Numbered from the stretch's first letter, positions 26,152-36,223 are shown. The stretch: 64,000 nt of DNA from Methylobacterium sp. W2 (GCF_020662345.1 NZ_VMOA01000009.1:1-64000); one strand, 5' to 3'. A program made the numbers and translations. Notes: generated by a model from the letters alone, not told the origin.

Positions 26152-27333
26152 ATGCTCGACCGCCCCGCCTCGGACACTCTCGATCGCGCCCATGTGGCGG
26201 CGATGAGCGCCGCGATCACCTGCGTCGCGGTGGTCGGCATCGGCCTCAGCCTATCGATCCCGCTCCTCTCCCTGGAGATGGAGCGCATGGGTGTGTCGAG
26301 TACGCTCATCGGGATCAACACGGCCCTGGCGGGTCTCGCCAGCATCGTCACCGTGCCGTTCGTGCCGCGTCTCGCCGCCCGGATCGGCGTGGTGCGCTTT
26401 CTCATCCTGGCGATCTGCGTCGGCGCGGCCTCCCTCGTCGGGTTCAAGCTGCTCCACGATATCCGCTGGTGGTTCCCCCTCCGCTTCGTCTTCTCGGCGA
26501 CGCTGGGTGTGCTCTTCGTCCTGTCGGAGTTCTGGATCAACGAGGTCGCGCCCCCGGCCCGGCGCGGCCTCGTCATGGGCATCTACGCGACGGTGCTGGC
26601 CCTGGGCTTCGCGGTGGGGCCGACGCTCCTCGTCGTCATCGGCACCCAGGGCTATGCGCCGTATTGCGCCGGGGCCGCCCTGTTCCTGCTCGGCACCGTC
26701 CCCATCGCCCTGGCGCGCGGCCTGGCGCCGGCGATCGAGGGCAAGAGCAGCCGTGGCTTCCTCGGCTATGTCCGGCTGGCGCCGGCCGCCATCTTTGCGG
26801 CCCTGGTCTACGGCGCCGTCGAGACCGGGGGATTCGCCATCCTGCCGCTCTACGGCCTCCGGATCGGGTTCGATGCCGAGAGTGCCGCCGGTCTCGTCAG
26901 CATGCTCGCCCTCGGCCACGTCCTGTTCCAGATTCCGTTCGGCCTGCTCGCCGACCGGTTCGACCGCCGCCACCTCCTTCTCACCTCAGCCCTCGGCGGT
27001 GCGATCGGCGCGGCGCTGATCCCGGTGGCCTCGGCCTCCCCGGCATGGCTCGCCGTGCTTCTGCTGATCTGGGGCGGCCTGACCGGCACGCTCTACACCG
27101 TCGGCCTGGCCCATCTCGGAGCCAGTGTGCGCGGGGCCGAACTCGCCGGAGCGAATGCCGCCTTCCTGATTTTCTACAATGTCGGCCTGATGGTCGGACC
27201 TCCAATCATCGGTGGTGGCATGGACCTGGTGCCGCCCCAGGGCTTCGCCTATGCCATGTGCGGCGTGCTCGTCGCCTATGCCGGCCTCGTCCTCTGGCGG
27301 CTTCGGATAACCGCCCCGGCCTTGACGAAGTGA
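26152..27333 (+). CDS. MFS transporter (YcaD-like)
   Basis: A 393-residue twelve-span transporter. The cytoplasmic loop motif between spans 2 and 3 is VPRLAARIGVVR, and its repeat after span 8 is GLLADRFDRRH, both as expected for the major facilitator superfamily. FWINEVAPPARRGLVMGIYA is typical of the YcaD/UMF subfamily. It stands alone between the RND operon and rpmG. Substrate unknown. Confidence 0.9.
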   Translation: MLDRPASDTLDRAHVAAMSAAITCVAVVGIGLSLSIPLLSLEMERMGVSSTLIGINTALAGLASIVTVPFVPRLAARIGVVRFLILAICVGAASLVGFKLLHDIRWWFPLRFVFSATLGVLFVLSEFWINEVAPPARRGLVMGIYATVLALGFAVGPTLLVVIGTQGYAPYCAGAALFLLGTVPIALARGLAPAIEGKSSRGFLGYVRLAPAAIFAALVYGAVETGGFAILPLYGLRIGFDAESAAGLVSMLALGHVLFQIPFGLLADRFDRRHLLLTSALGGAIGAALIPVASASPAWLAVLLLIWGGLTGTLYTVGLAHLGASVRGAELAGANAAFLIFYNVGLMVGPPIIGGGMDLVPPQGFAYAMCGVLVAYAGLVLWRLRITAPALTK

Positions 27334-27432
27334 GCCCGATGAGGCAATGACCGCCCGGAATTCAGCCGGTCCGCGCCGGCCATTTTGCGTTTCGCTCAAG
27401 CGGAATGCCGCCATCTTCAGGAGCACCGCGCC

Positions 27433-27600
27433 ATGGCCAAGGCCGTCACCGTTAAAGTCAAGCTGATCTCGACCGCCGACACCGGCTACTTCTACGTTAC
27501 GAAGAAGAACTCCCGGACGCAGACCGAGAAGCTGTCCATGAAGAAGTACGACCCCGTCGTGCGCAAGCATGTCGACTTCAAGGAAACCAAGATCAAGTAA
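27433..27600 (+). CDS. rpmG: 50S ribosomal protein L33
   Basis: A 55-residue protein, the standard length. It begins [21 protein letters not shown] and has the conserved [11 protein letters not shown]. It lacks the CxxC zinc ribbons, so it is the zinc-independent form. The start is the ATG at 27433; upstream in-frame codons are outside the family. A strong terminator follows. Confidence 0.97.
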   Translation: MAKAVTVKVKLISTADTGYFYVTKKNSRTQTEKLSMKKYDPVVRKHVDFKETKIK

Positions 27601-27626
27601 GCCGCGTCTCCTTATCGAGACGGCAC

Positions 27627-27655
27627 AAAAAAGCCGCCCTTTCGGGCGGCTTTTT
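27627..27655. terminator. Rho-independent terminator, bidirectional
   Basis: AAGCCGCCC and GGGCGGCTT form a perfect stem around a TTTC loop, flanked by a run of A on the left and a run of T on the right. It ends rpmG on the plus strand and the convergent stress-protein gene on the minus strand. Confidence 0.93.
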
Positions 27656-27677
27656 CCGTTTCGGATCGGTGCCGGAG

Positions 27678-28313
27678 TTACAGCGGCGCGGTGGGGTAGG
27701 AGCGCACGCCCGGACGGGCGCCGGGAAGCGTCGTGGCATCGGAGGGCGTCGTGCTCGGCGCGGTCCAGCCATCGGCCTTCCAGCCTTCGGCGCGCTCGGT
27801 GACGTTCACCGAACCGTGCTCTTCGAGCACGTCCATCACCTGCGACGCGCGGGCATCGTCGGCCTTGACGGTCACGAGGGTGCCGCCGCGACGTACGCCT
27901 TCGCTGTAGGTGTGGGCATCGGCTTCGCTCAAGCCCGCGCCGGTCAGACCACCGACAAGGCCACCGGCCGCGGCACCGATGCCGGCACCGGCCAGGGTGG
28001 TGACGAGCCAACCGGCGGCAACGACGGGGCCGACGCCCGGGATCGCCAGCAGGCCGAGCCCCGTCAGGAGGCCGGCGGCGCCACCGAGCAGCGTACCGAC
28101 GCCGGCTCCGGTGCCCGCACCGGTCGATGCCGACTCGGTGGTGTCCGCACGGGTGTGATCGCCCGTCGTCACGCGCCCGGCATGCCGGTCGTTCTCGTTG
28201 CTGCTGACGATGCTGATGTCGCTGTGGCTGATGCCCGACGCTTCGAGCTTGGCGACGGCCTTGCCGGCGTCGTCGTACGAATCGTAGAGCGCGGTAATGG
28301 TCTGGTTTGCCAT
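27678..28313 (-). CDS. General stress protein of the YflT/GSP17M type with glycine-rich membrane segment
   Basis: A 211-residue protein. The N-terminal 45 residues (ITALYDSYDDAGKAVAKLEASGI, then SDISIVSSNENDR) match the YflT heat/stress-induced domain. A Gly/Ala-rich hydrophobic stretch follows (about 70-130), of the kind seen in glycine-zipper membrane proteins, and then the second half of the domain (GGTLVTVKADDARASQVMDVL). AGAGGA upstream of the ATG at 28313 supports the start. It probably belongs to the general stress response; no EcfG-type promoter could be assigned with confidence. Confidence 0.8.
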   Translation of the reverse strand: MANQTITALYDSYDDAGKAVAKLEASGISHSDISIVSSNENDRHAGRVTTGDHTRADTTESASTGAGTGAGVGTLLGGAAGLLTGLGLLAIPGVGPVVAAGWLVTTLAGAGIGAAAGGLVGGLTGAGLSEADAHTYSEGVRRGGTLVTVKADDARASQVMDVLEEHGSVNVTERAEGWKADGWTAPSTTPSDATTLPGARPGVRSYPTAPL

Positions 28314-28363
28314 GGGATCGTTCCTCTCACTGTATCGACAGGCCGGCGGCTTCAGGGACGCAG

Positions 28364-28753
28364 CTAGTTGGCCGCGACGTTGCCCTTGAAGTCGACGCCG
28401 ACGGTGACCGGCTTGCCGTTGAGCGTCGCCGCCCCACGCCAGATGCCCTTGTCGTCCTTCTTGAGTTCCTTGATGTCCTTGTAGCCCGCCTGCTCCAGCC
28501 GGCTGCGGGTCTGGCCCTCGGTGAAGCTGTTGGCGCCTTCCTCCAGCTTTGCGTTGGCCGCTGTCGCCTGTGTGGTGGCGGGGCGGTTCGCGTCGGGCTT
28601 GTCGGTGTTGGGCCGCGTCACGGATTCCTGACCGCCGGATTTGGCGCTGGTCTCGGCATCGGTGGCGGGCTTGCCGGTCACGGTGGTCTGCGCGTAGGCC
28701 GCGCTCGAGCCAAGAATCGCCACAAAGGCGAGTGTAGCCAGCTGATGTCGCAT
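28364..28753 (-). CDS. Secreted PepSY-like small protein
   Basis: A 129-residue exported protein. The signal peptide MRHQLATLAFVAILGSSAAYA is followed by a Thr/Asp-rich linker. A C-terminal domain (about 80-129; RLEQAGYKDIKELKKDDKGIW, then NGKPVTVGVDFKGN) resembles a PepSY fold. The ATG at 28753 is preceded by GAGGGAG at a good distance, better than two upstream in-frame ATGs. It lies 50 bp upstream of the stress-protein gene on the same strand, so they are probably co-transcribed. Confidence 0.7.
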   Translation of the reverse strand: MRHQLATLAFVAILGSSAAYAQTTVTGKPATDAETSAKSGGQESVTRPNTDKPDANRPATTQATAANAKLEEGANSFTEGQTRSRLEQAGYKDIKELKKDDKGIWRGAATLNGKPVTVGVDFKGNVAAN

Positions 28754-29114
28754 AATAATCTCCCTCATCGGACCCATTCAATTCCGAGGGAAGCCAAAGC
28801 GTTCCGTAGATATCACTCGATACACGGCCGCTAAGCGTAACTGGGACCGCGGCCGTCTCGAAAAATATTGAGCATTACCATTGCGGCCATGCTTCAGGCC
28901 GCCGGCCATGGCTCAGATGCATGTCGATATCGCCAGGTTCCTGCCTGCGAGCTTACGGAAACGACCACGTCGAAGACGGCTTCGTTCCGGTCCGGCACGT
29001 CGCAAATGTGTGAATGTACAACGATCCTGGCCCCGGATACCGAACGCCCAGGCGATGATCCGGCCATAGGCACCGTCAGGCCCTGACACCGCTGCTCGAA
29101 CACGGGTGGAAACG
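28754..29114. other. Divergent intergenic region
   Basis: These 361 bases separate the PepSY-like gene (minus) from the RTX gene (plus) and must hold both promoters. I see no open frame of substance and no repeat. The bases around 28,860-28,885 are AT-rich, but no -35/-10 pair is convincing. Confidence 0.4.
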
Positions 29115-30113
29115 ATGGCGACGTATAACGTCTACGACAAAGTCGATTTTCGGACGCTGGATATCTGGCACCTCGATAAGACGGGCGGACTTTATTACGA
29201 TCTCGCCCCGACCGGATACGAGCTCGATTTCAACGACGGGACGGCCATCCTGGTCCAGGGCCACGATCTGACTTACGCGAGGAACGGAGACCCGACATCC
29301 GGGACGACGACGGCACTCGATTACGACGACGGCGCGGGCCTCTACAGCACGTTGCGCGGCATCGACGTGACGGTGGCCCACGAGCAGACATTCTACGATC
29401 ACAACGACACGCAATACGTGCTGAAGGACATCTTCGCCGGGAACGACACGATTAACGGCTCGCGGTATTCCGACTACATCAATGGATATACCGGCGCCGA
29501 TACGATGATGGGCGGCGATGGTAACGACGTCTACATCGTCGATAATTCCGGCGATCGCGTCGTCGAGCGGAGCTTGAATGGTGTCGACCTCGTCAAGTCC
29601 TCCGTGTCCTTCTCCATCGGCGGCCAATTCATCGAGAACCTGACGCTCACGGGGACGTCGGCCATCAACGGCACCGGCAACACCGGGGACAACGTTCTCA
29701 CCGGTAACGCCGCCGCAAACACGCTGAAGGGCGGCGCGGGGGACGATGCACTGATCGGCGGACGCGGCCGCGACGTTCTCCTCGGCGGGGCGGGCGACGA
29801 CACCTTCCAGTTCAAGTCCATCAGGGACAGCGCGGTGGGCGCCGAGCACCGAGACCAGATCACGGATTTCACCATCGGTGCCGACCATATCGATCTGCAC
29901 CTGATCCAAGCCGTGACGGGAGCGACCGGCGATCAGCCATTCAACTTCATCGGCGACGCCGCCTTCAGCAAGCAGGCGGGCCAGCTCCACGCCCTCGTTT
30001 CAGGCAGTGCGACGATCGTGGAGGGCGACGTGACCGGCGACGGCAAGGCCGATTTCCAGATCTCCCTCAAGAACGTGGTGGATACCCTGCACGCCAGTGA
30101 CTTCCTCCTGTAG
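29115..30113 (+). CDS. RTX (hemolysin-type calcium-binding repeat) protein
   Basis: A 332-residue acidic protein with no signal peptide. Two RTX nonapeptide blocks lie at about residues 107-142 (GADTMMGGDGNDVYIVD) and 195-233 (GGAGDDALIGGRGRD). After them comes the M10-serralysin-type C-terminal region (DQITDFTIGADHIDL) and a hydrophobic end DFLL. This architecture means calcium-dependent folding after type I secretion. The first 100 residues are not a recognised catalytic domain. GGTGGA before the ATG at 29115 favours that start over a GTG nine bases earlier. No secretion ABC genes are adjacent. Confidence 0.88.
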   Translation: MATYNVYDKVDFRTLDIWHLDKTGGLYYDLAPTGYELDFNDGTAILVQGHDLTYARNGDPTSGTTTALDYDDGAGLYSTLRGIDVTVAHEQTFYDHNDTQYVLKDIFAGNDTINGSRYSDYINGYTGADTMMGGDGNDVYIVDNSGDRVVERSLNGVDLVKSSVSFSIGGQFIENLTLTGTSAINGTGNTGDNVLTGNAAANTLKGGAGDDALIGGRGRDVLLGGAGDDTFQFKSIRDSAVGAEHRDQITDFTIGADHIDLHLIQAVTGATGDQPFNFIGDAAFSKQAGQLHALVSGSATIVEGDVTGDGKADFQISLKNVVDTLHASDFLL

Positions 30114-30138
30114 CCGGCACGTCGATCGGACGTCGAGC

Positions 30139-30166
30139 CCGGGGCTGGGCAGCCATCCCAGCCCGG
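30139..30166. terminator. GC-rich hairpin after the RTX gene
   Basis: GGGCTGGG and CCCAGCCC form an 8-bp stem, extendable by a CCG/CGG with a bulge, around a seven-base loop. It lies 26 bp after the stop. No T run follows, so it is at best a weak intrinsic terminator. Confidence 0.4.
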
Positions 30167-30301
30167 CAGAACCATCTGCGACGATGGATTCTCGACGTTC
30201 GGCGATGACGGGCATCGTGTTCCTGCGATAGAGCGGACGGAACCAGCCCCGCGTTCCGCCAGGATCGCCGAACCCGCATCCGTCACTGTGAGGAATCTGC
30301 C

Positions 30302-31687
30302 ATGACCGACGAGTTCGACGTCGATCTGTTCGTCATCGGTGGCGGCTCGGGGGGCGTGCGCGCGGCGCGCATCGCGGCCGGTTACGGCGCCAGGGTCAGC
30401 CTCGCCGAAGAATACCGGATCGGCGGCACCTGCGTGATCCGCGGCTGCGTCCCGAAGAAGCTGATGGTCTATGCCGGGCGCTTCGCCGACGAGTTCGAGG
30501 ACGCGGCCGGGTTCGGCTGGTCGGTGGGCGAGCCGCGCTTCGACTGGAGCGTCCTGAAGGCCCGCCGCGACGCCGAGGTCTCGCGCCTCGAATCGATCTA
30601 CGACACCAATCTCGAACGGGCTGGCGTCACCGTCATCGCGGAGCGGGCCGTCATCGAGGATGCCCACACTGTCCATCTCACCGGCTCGGGACGCCGCGTG
30701 CGGGCGAAATACATCCTCGTGGCGGTGGGCGCGTATCCGGTGAAGGTCCCGGTCATTCCCGGCGGCGATCTCGGCATCACCTCCAACGAGGTCTTCGAGC
30801 TGGAGACCCTGCCGGAGCGCATCCTCGTCATCGGCGGCGGCTACATCGCGGTCGAATTCGCCAGCGTCTTCGCGCATCTCGGATCGCGCACGACCCTGCT
30901 GCACCGGGGCGACCGCCTGCTGCGCGGGTTCGACGACGAGGTCCGCGACGCCCTCGGCCTCGCCTTCGACAAGCGCCTGGATCTGCGGCTCAACCAGACG
31001 GTGGAGCGCCTCGAACGGCGGGAGGGCGGCATCGCCGCCACCCTCGGCGACGGCAGCGTGATCGAGGTCGATCAGGTCCTCGTCGCCACGGGGCGCAAGC
31101 CGGCGGTGAGCGGCCTCGGTCTGGAGAATGTGGGCATCGGGACCGACGAGAGCGGCGCGATCCCGGTGGACGCCTTCTCGCAGACCCGCGTGCCCTCGAT
31201 CTACGCGGTGGGCGACGTCACCAACCGCGCCGCCCTGACGCCCATCGCCATCCGCGAGGGCCACGCCTTCGCCGATACGGTGTTCGGCGCCAAACCCTGG
31301 GCGGTGAACCACGACCTCATCGCGACGGCGGTGTTCTCGACGCCCGAGATCGGCACGGTCGGCCTCACCGAGGATCAGGCCCGCGAGCGGTTCGAGATGA
31401 TCGACATTTACAAGTCGAGCTTCCGCTCCATGAAGGCGACGCTGTCCAACAGCGCCGAGCGTGTCCTGATGAAGATGATCGTGGATTGCGCCAGCGACAG
31501 GGTGCTCGGTGTCCATATCGTCGGACACGATGCCGGCGAGATCATACAGGCGGTGGCGATCGCCGTGACGATGGGGGCCACGAAAGCCGATTTCGACCGG
31601 ACCATCGCGGTGCATCCCACGGCGGGCGAAGAACTCGTCACCATGCGGGTCCCCGCCGTGACCAAGCGGCCGGAGGGAGTGGGTTAG
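30302..31687 (+). CDS. gor: Glutathione-disulfide reductase
   Basis: A 461-residue flavoprotein of standard length. The FAD-binding GGGSGG lies at 13-18. The redox-active disulfide is GGTCVIRGCVPKK (Cys44, Cys49). A second dinucleotide fold (VIGGGYIAVEFASVFAHLG) is typical of NADPH enzymes. The C-terminal dimer interface carries the catalytic histidine in AVHPTAGEE. The sequence is plainly glutathione reductase rather than lipoamide dehydrogenase or mercuric reductase. It keeps cytoplasmic glutathione reduced. Confidence 0.95.
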   Translation: MTDEFDVDLFVIGGGSGGVRAARIAAGYGARVSLAEEYRIGGTCVIRGCVPKKLMVYAGRFADEFEDAAGFGWSVGEPRFDWSVLKARRDAEVSRLESIYDTNLERAGVTVIAERAVIEDAHTVHLTGSGRRVRAKYILVAVGAYPVKVPVIPGGDLGITSNEVFELETLPERILVIGGGYIAVEFASVFAHLGSRTTLLHRGDRLLRGFDDEVRDALGLAFDKRLDLRLNQTVERLERREGGIAATLGDGSVIEVDQVLVATGRKPAVSGLGLENVGIGTDESGAIPVDAFSQTRVPSIYAVGDVTNRAALTPIAIREGHAFADTVFGAKPWAVNHDLIATAVFSTPEIGTVGLTEDQARERFEMIDIYKSSFRSMKATLSNSAERVLMKMIVDCASDRVLGVHIVGHDAGEIIQAVAIAVTMGATKADFDRTIAVHPTAGEELVTMRVPAVTKRPEGVG

Positions 31688-31759
31688 AGCCGCACCCCGG
31701 AACAGGGACTCGGCGCTGCCGTTGGCTTGCCGACCGACCTAGCGTCAGAGGCCTTGTGA

Positions 31760-34069
31760 ATGACCGACAAGATGGCGGAGCCGAAGATCGAGGCCTATGA
31801 CGGGCCGGCCGGCGGCTGGGGCTCGGCGCAGTCCCTCACCGAGATCCTGCTGCGGGAGGAGATCCCCGTCACCGGTGCGGCGCTGCTGATGAAGCAGAAC
31901 AAGCCGGACGGCTTCATGTGCGTGTCCTGCGCCTGGGCCAAGCCCGCCAAGCCGCTGACCTTCGAATATTGCGAGAACGGCGCGAAGGCCACGGCCTGGG
32001 AGCAGACCGCCAAGCGCTGCGGGCCGGACTTCTTCGCCAAGCACACGGTGACGGAACTCCGCGACTGGACGGATTACGCGCTCGAGGAGCAGGGCCGGCT
32101 CACGCACCCCATGCGCTACGATCCGGACAGCGATCACTACGTCCCGGTATCGTGGGACGAGGCAACGGCGGCGATCGGACGGGAATTGCGGGCCCTCGAT
32201 CCGAAATCGGCGGTGTTCTACGCGTCGGGCCGGGCGTCCCTCGAGACGTCCTACATGTATGGGCTCCTCGCCCGGATGTACGGCAACAACAACCTGCCCG
32301 ATTCCTCCAACATGTGCCACGAGCCGACCTCCGTCGGCCTCAAGGCGTCGATCGGCGTCCCCGTGGGAACCGTGGTTCTCGAGGATTTCGACACCACCGA
32401 CCTGATCCTGTTCTTCGGCCAGAATGTCGGCTCGAACGCGCCCCGGATGCTCCACCAGCTGCAGGAGGCACGCAAACGCCGGGTTCCGATCATCACCTTC
32501 AACCCCCTGCGCGAGCGTGGGCTTGAGCGCTTCACCAACCCGCAATCGGTGGTGGAGATGGCGACGCGCCACGCCACCGAGATCTCGACCCAGTATCATC
32601 AGGTGAAGGCGGGGGGCGATCTCGCGGCGATCACCGGGATGTGCAAGGCGCTCATCGCCGCCGACCGCGAGGCGCTGAGCGTCGGGCGGCCCGGCATCCT
32701 CGACCGGAGCTTCATCGACGAACACACCCATGGGTTCGACGCCTTCGCCGCCTATTGCGACAACCAGGATTGGGCGGCCCTCGAAGGCCGCTCGGGCCTG
32801 ACCCGCGCCGCCATCGAGGCGGCGGCGACCGTCTATGCCCGCGCACGGGCCGTCATCGGCGTCTACGGCATGGGATTGACCCAGCATCGCAAAGGCACGG
32901 AATCCGTGCAGATGCTGGTGAACCTCCTGCTCCTGCGCGGGAATATCGGGCGCAAGGGCGCCGGTCCCTGTCCGGTGCGCGGCCATTCCAACGTCCAGGG
33001 CCAGCGTACGGTTGGGATCACCGAGAAGCCGGAACTCGCCCCCCTCGATGTCCTGAAGGAGCAATACGGTTTCGAGCCGCCGCGCGAGAAGGGCCTCAAC
33101 ACGGTGGAGGCCTGCGAGGGCATCGTGTCCGGCGACGTGAGGGCCTTCATCAGCCTCGGCGGCAACTTCGTCCGCGCCATCCCCGAGACGGTGCAGATGG
33201 AGGAAGCGTGGCGGACGATGCGCCTCACCGTGCAGATCTCGACCAAGCTCAACCGCTCCCACCTCGTCAACGGTGAGGTCGCCTATATCCTGCCCTGCTT
33301 GGGTCGGATCGAGATCGACACCCAGGCGAGTGGGCCGCAGGCGGTCTCGATGGAAAGCTCGACCTCGTGCTTCCACGGCTCGCGCGGCAAGACGAAGCCG
33401 GTGAGCGATCAGGTCCGCTCGGAGCCCTGGATCGTCGCCGAGATCGCCAAGGCCACCGTCGCGCCGAACCCGAACGTGCCCTGGGACGCGTGGGTCGGCG
33501 ATTATTCCCGCGTTCGCGGGGCCATGGAGGCGACCTACCCCGCGGTGTTCCACAATCTCGAAGGCCGGATGTTCGAGCCCGGCGGCATTCACAAGCCCTT
33601 GGCCGCCCGCGACCGCCGCTGGGAGACGGAGACGGGCAAGGCCAATTTCTCCGTGCCGGAAGGCATCGAGGCCGATCCCGACATGCCGCTGCGGAGTCCC
33701 GACGCCCTCGACCTCATCACCCTGCGTTCGAACGACCAGTTCAACACCACGGTCTATGGCTATGATGACCGCTTTCGTGGCGTGAAGGGCACGCGGACGA
33801 TCCTGTTCATGAACGCCGACGACATCGCGCGCCTGGGGCTAGCCGATGCCGAGATCGTCGATGTGACGACGGAGGCGGAGGACAGGGTCCGGACGGTGAA
33901 GGGGCTCCGCATCGTCGCCTACAACATCCCGCCGGGAAACTGCGCGGGCTACTACCCCGAGCTCAATCCGCTGATCCCGCTCTGGCACCATGACGAGCAA
34001 GCGAAGACACCGGCCGCCAAGGCGATCCCGGTGCGGATCGCGCGCTCTGCCCCGGCTCTCCACGGGTGA
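31760..34069 (+). CDS. FdhF/YdeP-family molybdopterin oxidoreductase
   Basis: A 769-residue protein with the layout of the DMSO-reductase superfamily. The N-terminus has cysteines C54-x-x-C57 and C71 (CVSCAWAKP and FEYCENG), as in the YdeP group. RLTHPMRYD, YGNNNLPDSSNMCHEPTS and KGAGPCPVRGHSNVQGQRTVG are cofactor-contacting landmarks. It lacks a twin-arginine signal, so it is cytoplasmic. E. coli YdeP is linked to acid resistance; the substrate is not established and formate oxidation should not be assumed. It stands alone, 72 bp after gor. Confidence 0.88.
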   Translation: MTDKMAEPKIEAYDGPAGGWGSAQSLTEILLREEIPVTGAALLMKQNKPDGFMCVSCAWAKPAKPLTFEYCENGAKATAWEQTAKRCGPDFFAKHTVTELRDWTDYALEEQGRLTHPMRYDPDSDHYVPVSWDEATAAIGRELRALDPKSAVFYASGRASLETSYMYGLLARMYGNNNLPDSSNMCHEPTSVGLKASIGVPVGTVVLEDFDTTDLILFFGQNVGSNAPRMLHQLQEARKRRVPIITFNPLRERGLERFTNPQSVVEMATRHATEISTQYHQVKAGGDLAAITGMCKALIAADREALSVGRPGILDRSFIDEHTHGFDAFAAYCDNQDWAALEGRSGLTRAAIEAAATVYARARAVIGVYGMGLTQHRKGTESVQMLVNLLLLRGNIGRKGAGPCPVRGHSNVQGQRTVGITEKPELAPLDVLKEQYGFEPPREKGLNTVEACEGIVSGDVRAFISLGGNFVRAIPETVQMEEAWRTMRLTVQISTKLNRSHLVNGEVAYILPCLGRIEIDTQASGPQAVSMESSTSCFHGSRGKTKPVSDQVRSEPWIVAEIAKATVAPNPNVPWDAWVGDYSRVRGAMEATYPAVFHNLEGRMFEPGGIHKPLAARDRRWETETGKANFSVPEGIEADPDMPLRSPDALDLITLRSNDQFNTTVYGYDDRFRGVKGTRTILFMNADDIARLGLADAEIVDVTTEAEDRVRTVKGLRIVAYNIPPGNCAGYYPELNPLIPLWHHDEQAKTPAAKAIPVRIARSAPALHG

Positions 34070-34270
34070 AGCCGCCGTCCGGGCCCGGCTTTCATAGCAG
34101 ACGACGATGAGGAGACCTCATCGCCGTTTGCCCGCGCGAGCGCGCGGCGGCGGGCCTCCGCCGAACGCACTGATGCCGGCTGTCGGTCGGGATCAGTGCC
34201 GCTTGGTATTAAGCGTGAGGCGCGCGGGACTCTCTTGTTTCGGGCGGCTTTCGCACTCCATAACATCGGT

Positions 34271-34570
34271 ATGGCAAAGAACGACGACGCGCATGACCGG
34301 CGCCAGGCGATCATCGACCGCATGCTGGAGCAGTCTCTGTTCCCGGAGGCCGACCGTCGCCTGCCGAGCCATGATGCCCTGCCGGAGGACATGCGCGACA
34401 CGGTGGATCGCCTCCTCGCCAAGGCGGAAGCACAGCGGGCGCGTCGCCTGACCTACGAAGATCTCGAGGAGGCCCTGCCTCCGCGCGACGTCACGGCCGA
34501 GGATCTCGAAGCGATCTTCTGGATCCTGTCGGAACACGGCATCGCCGTGGAGGACGGCGAGGGGGACTAG
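34271..34570 (+). CDS. Free-standing sigma-70 region 1.1-like small protein
   Basis: A 99-residue acidic protein starting at ATG 34271. Residues 59-95 (RLTYEDLEEALPPRDVTAEDLEAIFWILSEHGIAV) read like region 1.1 of primary sigma factors: a helix, a proline-containing turn, then the characteristic end with short helix and GI-V. Region 1.1 keeps free sigma from binding DNA and occupies the RNA polymerase cleft as a DNA mimic. No other sigma region is present. The N-terminal half is helical with no family match. It may modulate RNA polymerase; that is inference. Confidence 0.72.
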   Translation: MAKNDDAHDRRQAIIDRMLEQSLFPEADRRLPSHDALPEDMRDTVDRLLAKAEAQRARRLTYEDLEEALPPRDVTAEDLEAIFWILSEHGIAVEDGEGD

Positions 34571-34794
34571 TATCTCGTCTCCACTCTCGCGGACGGCGCC
34601 TTGATCGGGCGTCGCCTTGAGTCGACGCACGCCAATCTCCATCTCCGGGATGAACCTTGGCCTTATCGGGCGGGACCACCTCGCAGCCGGCGCGTATCCC
34701 TCGCTTCTGTTCGAGAACCGCTCTATAAGCCGCGCTCTTCGCAAGGGATTCTCCCTTGTCGCGAAGCCGGCCGAGAGGTGGACGGGAGATTATC

Positions 34795-36195
34795 ATGGGC
34801 GAGCGTTGGACACCGAAGACTGGCTGGACGCCGACATCGTGGCGCAACCTGCCGATCCAGCAGGTGCCGGCCTATCCGGATGCGGCCGCCCTGCAGGCGG
34901 TCGAGACCCAGCTCGCGAGCTTTCCGCCCCTCGTTTTTGCAGGTGAGGCGCGCAAGCTGACATCCGCGCTCGCCCGCGTCTCCACCGGGGAAGCGTTCCT
35001 GCTCCAGGGCGGCGATTGCGCCGAGAGCTTCGACGAGCATTCGGCCGACAACATCCGCGATTTCTTCCGCGTCTTCCTGCAGATGGCCCTGGTGCTCACC
35101 TTCGCGGGCGGCTCGCCGGTGGTGAAGGTCGGTCGCATCGCCGGGCAGTTCGCCAAGCCGCGCTCCTCGCCCACCGAGACGATGGACGGGGTGAGCCTGC
35201 CGAGCTACCGGGGCGACATCGTCAACGGCATCACCTTCTCCGAGGAGGCGCGCGTCCCCGATCCGCGCCGGCAGCTCGAGGCGTACCGCCAGTCGGCGGC
35301 GACGCTCAACCTGCTGCGCGCCTTCGCCTCGGGCGGCTATGCCAACCTCGAGAACGCGCATCGCTGGATGCTCGGCTTCGTCAAGGATAGCCCGCAATCC
35401 TCGCGCTACCAGGACGTGGCGGAGCGGATGAGCGATGCCCTCGACTTCATGCGCGCCATCGGCATCAATCCGGAGACGCATCAGGAAGTCCGCACCACGG
35501 ACTTCTTCACCAGCCACGAGGCCCTGCTGCTGGGCTACGAGGAAGCGCTGACCCGCGTCGATTCCACCAGCGGCGACTGGTACGCCACGTCCGGCCACAT
35601 GCTCTGGGTCGGTGACCGCACCCGTCAGGCCGACCACGCGCATATCGAATATGCGCGCGGCATCAAGAACCCGATCGGGCTGAAATGCGGGCCGTCGATG
35701 ACCTCCGAGGGGCTGATCACGTTGATCGACCAGCTCAACCCGGCGAACGAGGCCGGCCGCCTGACCCTGATTTGCCGCTTCGGCGCGGACAAGGTCGGCG
35801 AGCACCTGCCCGGGCTGATCCGCACCGTCGAGCGCGAGGGCCGCAAGGTCGTGTGGGTCTGCGATCCGATGCACGGCAACACCATCTCGGCCGGCCGCTA
35901 CAAGACCCGGCCGTTCGAGCGGGTGATGACGGAGATCGAAGGCTTCTTCGGTGTCCACCGGGCGGAGGGGACCATCGCCGGCGGCATTCATCTCGAGATG
36001 ACCGGCAAGAACGTGACGGAATGTACCGGCGGCGCCCGCGCTCTGACGGCCGACGACCTGCAGGATCGCTACCACACCTATTGCGATCCCCGGCTCAATG
36101 CCGAGCAGGCGCTCGAAGTCGCGTTCCTCACGGCGGAACTGGTCAAGCGTGAGCGCGCCGAGATCGTCCGCCCTCGCTTCGACGCCGCCGAGTAA
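34795..36195 (+). CDS. aroF: 3-deoxy-7-phosphoheptulonate synthase, class II (plant type)
   Basis: A 466-residue class II DAHP synthase catalysing the first step of the shikimate pathway from phosphoenolpyruvate and erythrose 4-phosphate. Landmarks are [38 protein letters not shown] and [11 protein letters not shown], all conserved in class II enzymes. GGGAG upstream fixes the ATG at 34795. The 224-bp leader has no obvious attenuator; a TATAAG near 34,725-34,730 could be a -10 box. A strong terminator follows. Confidence 0.96.
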   Translation: MGERWTPKTGWTPTSWRNLPIQQVPAYPDAAALQAVETQLASFPPLVFAGEARKLTSALARVSTGEAFLLQGGDCAESFDEHSADNIRDFFRVFLQMALVLTFAGGSPVVKVGRIAGQFAKPRSSPTETMDGVSLPSYRGDIVNGITFSEEARVPDPRRQLEAYRQSAATLNLLRAFASGGYANLENAHRWMLGFVKDSPQSSRYQDVAERMSDALDFMRAIGINPETHQEVRTTDFFTSHEALLLGYEEALTRVDSTSGDWYATSGHMLWVGDRTRQADHAHIEYARGIKNPIGLKCGPSMTSEGLITLIDQLNPANEAGRLTLICRFGADKVGEHLPGLIRTVEREGRKVVWVCDPMHGNTISAGRYKTRPFERVMTEIEGFFGVHRAEGTIAGGIHLEMTGKNVTECTGGARALTADDLQDRYHTYCDPRLNAEQALEVAFLTAELVKRERAEIVRPRFDAAE

Positions 36196-36223
36196 CCTCG
36201 GACCAAGGCCGGCCTTATGAAAG

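Noticed and set aside
31760-34069. Formate dehydrogenase
   Set aside because: The sequence belongs to the YdeP-like branch with a different N-terminal cysteine pattern; no accessory formate dehydrogenase genes are nearby.
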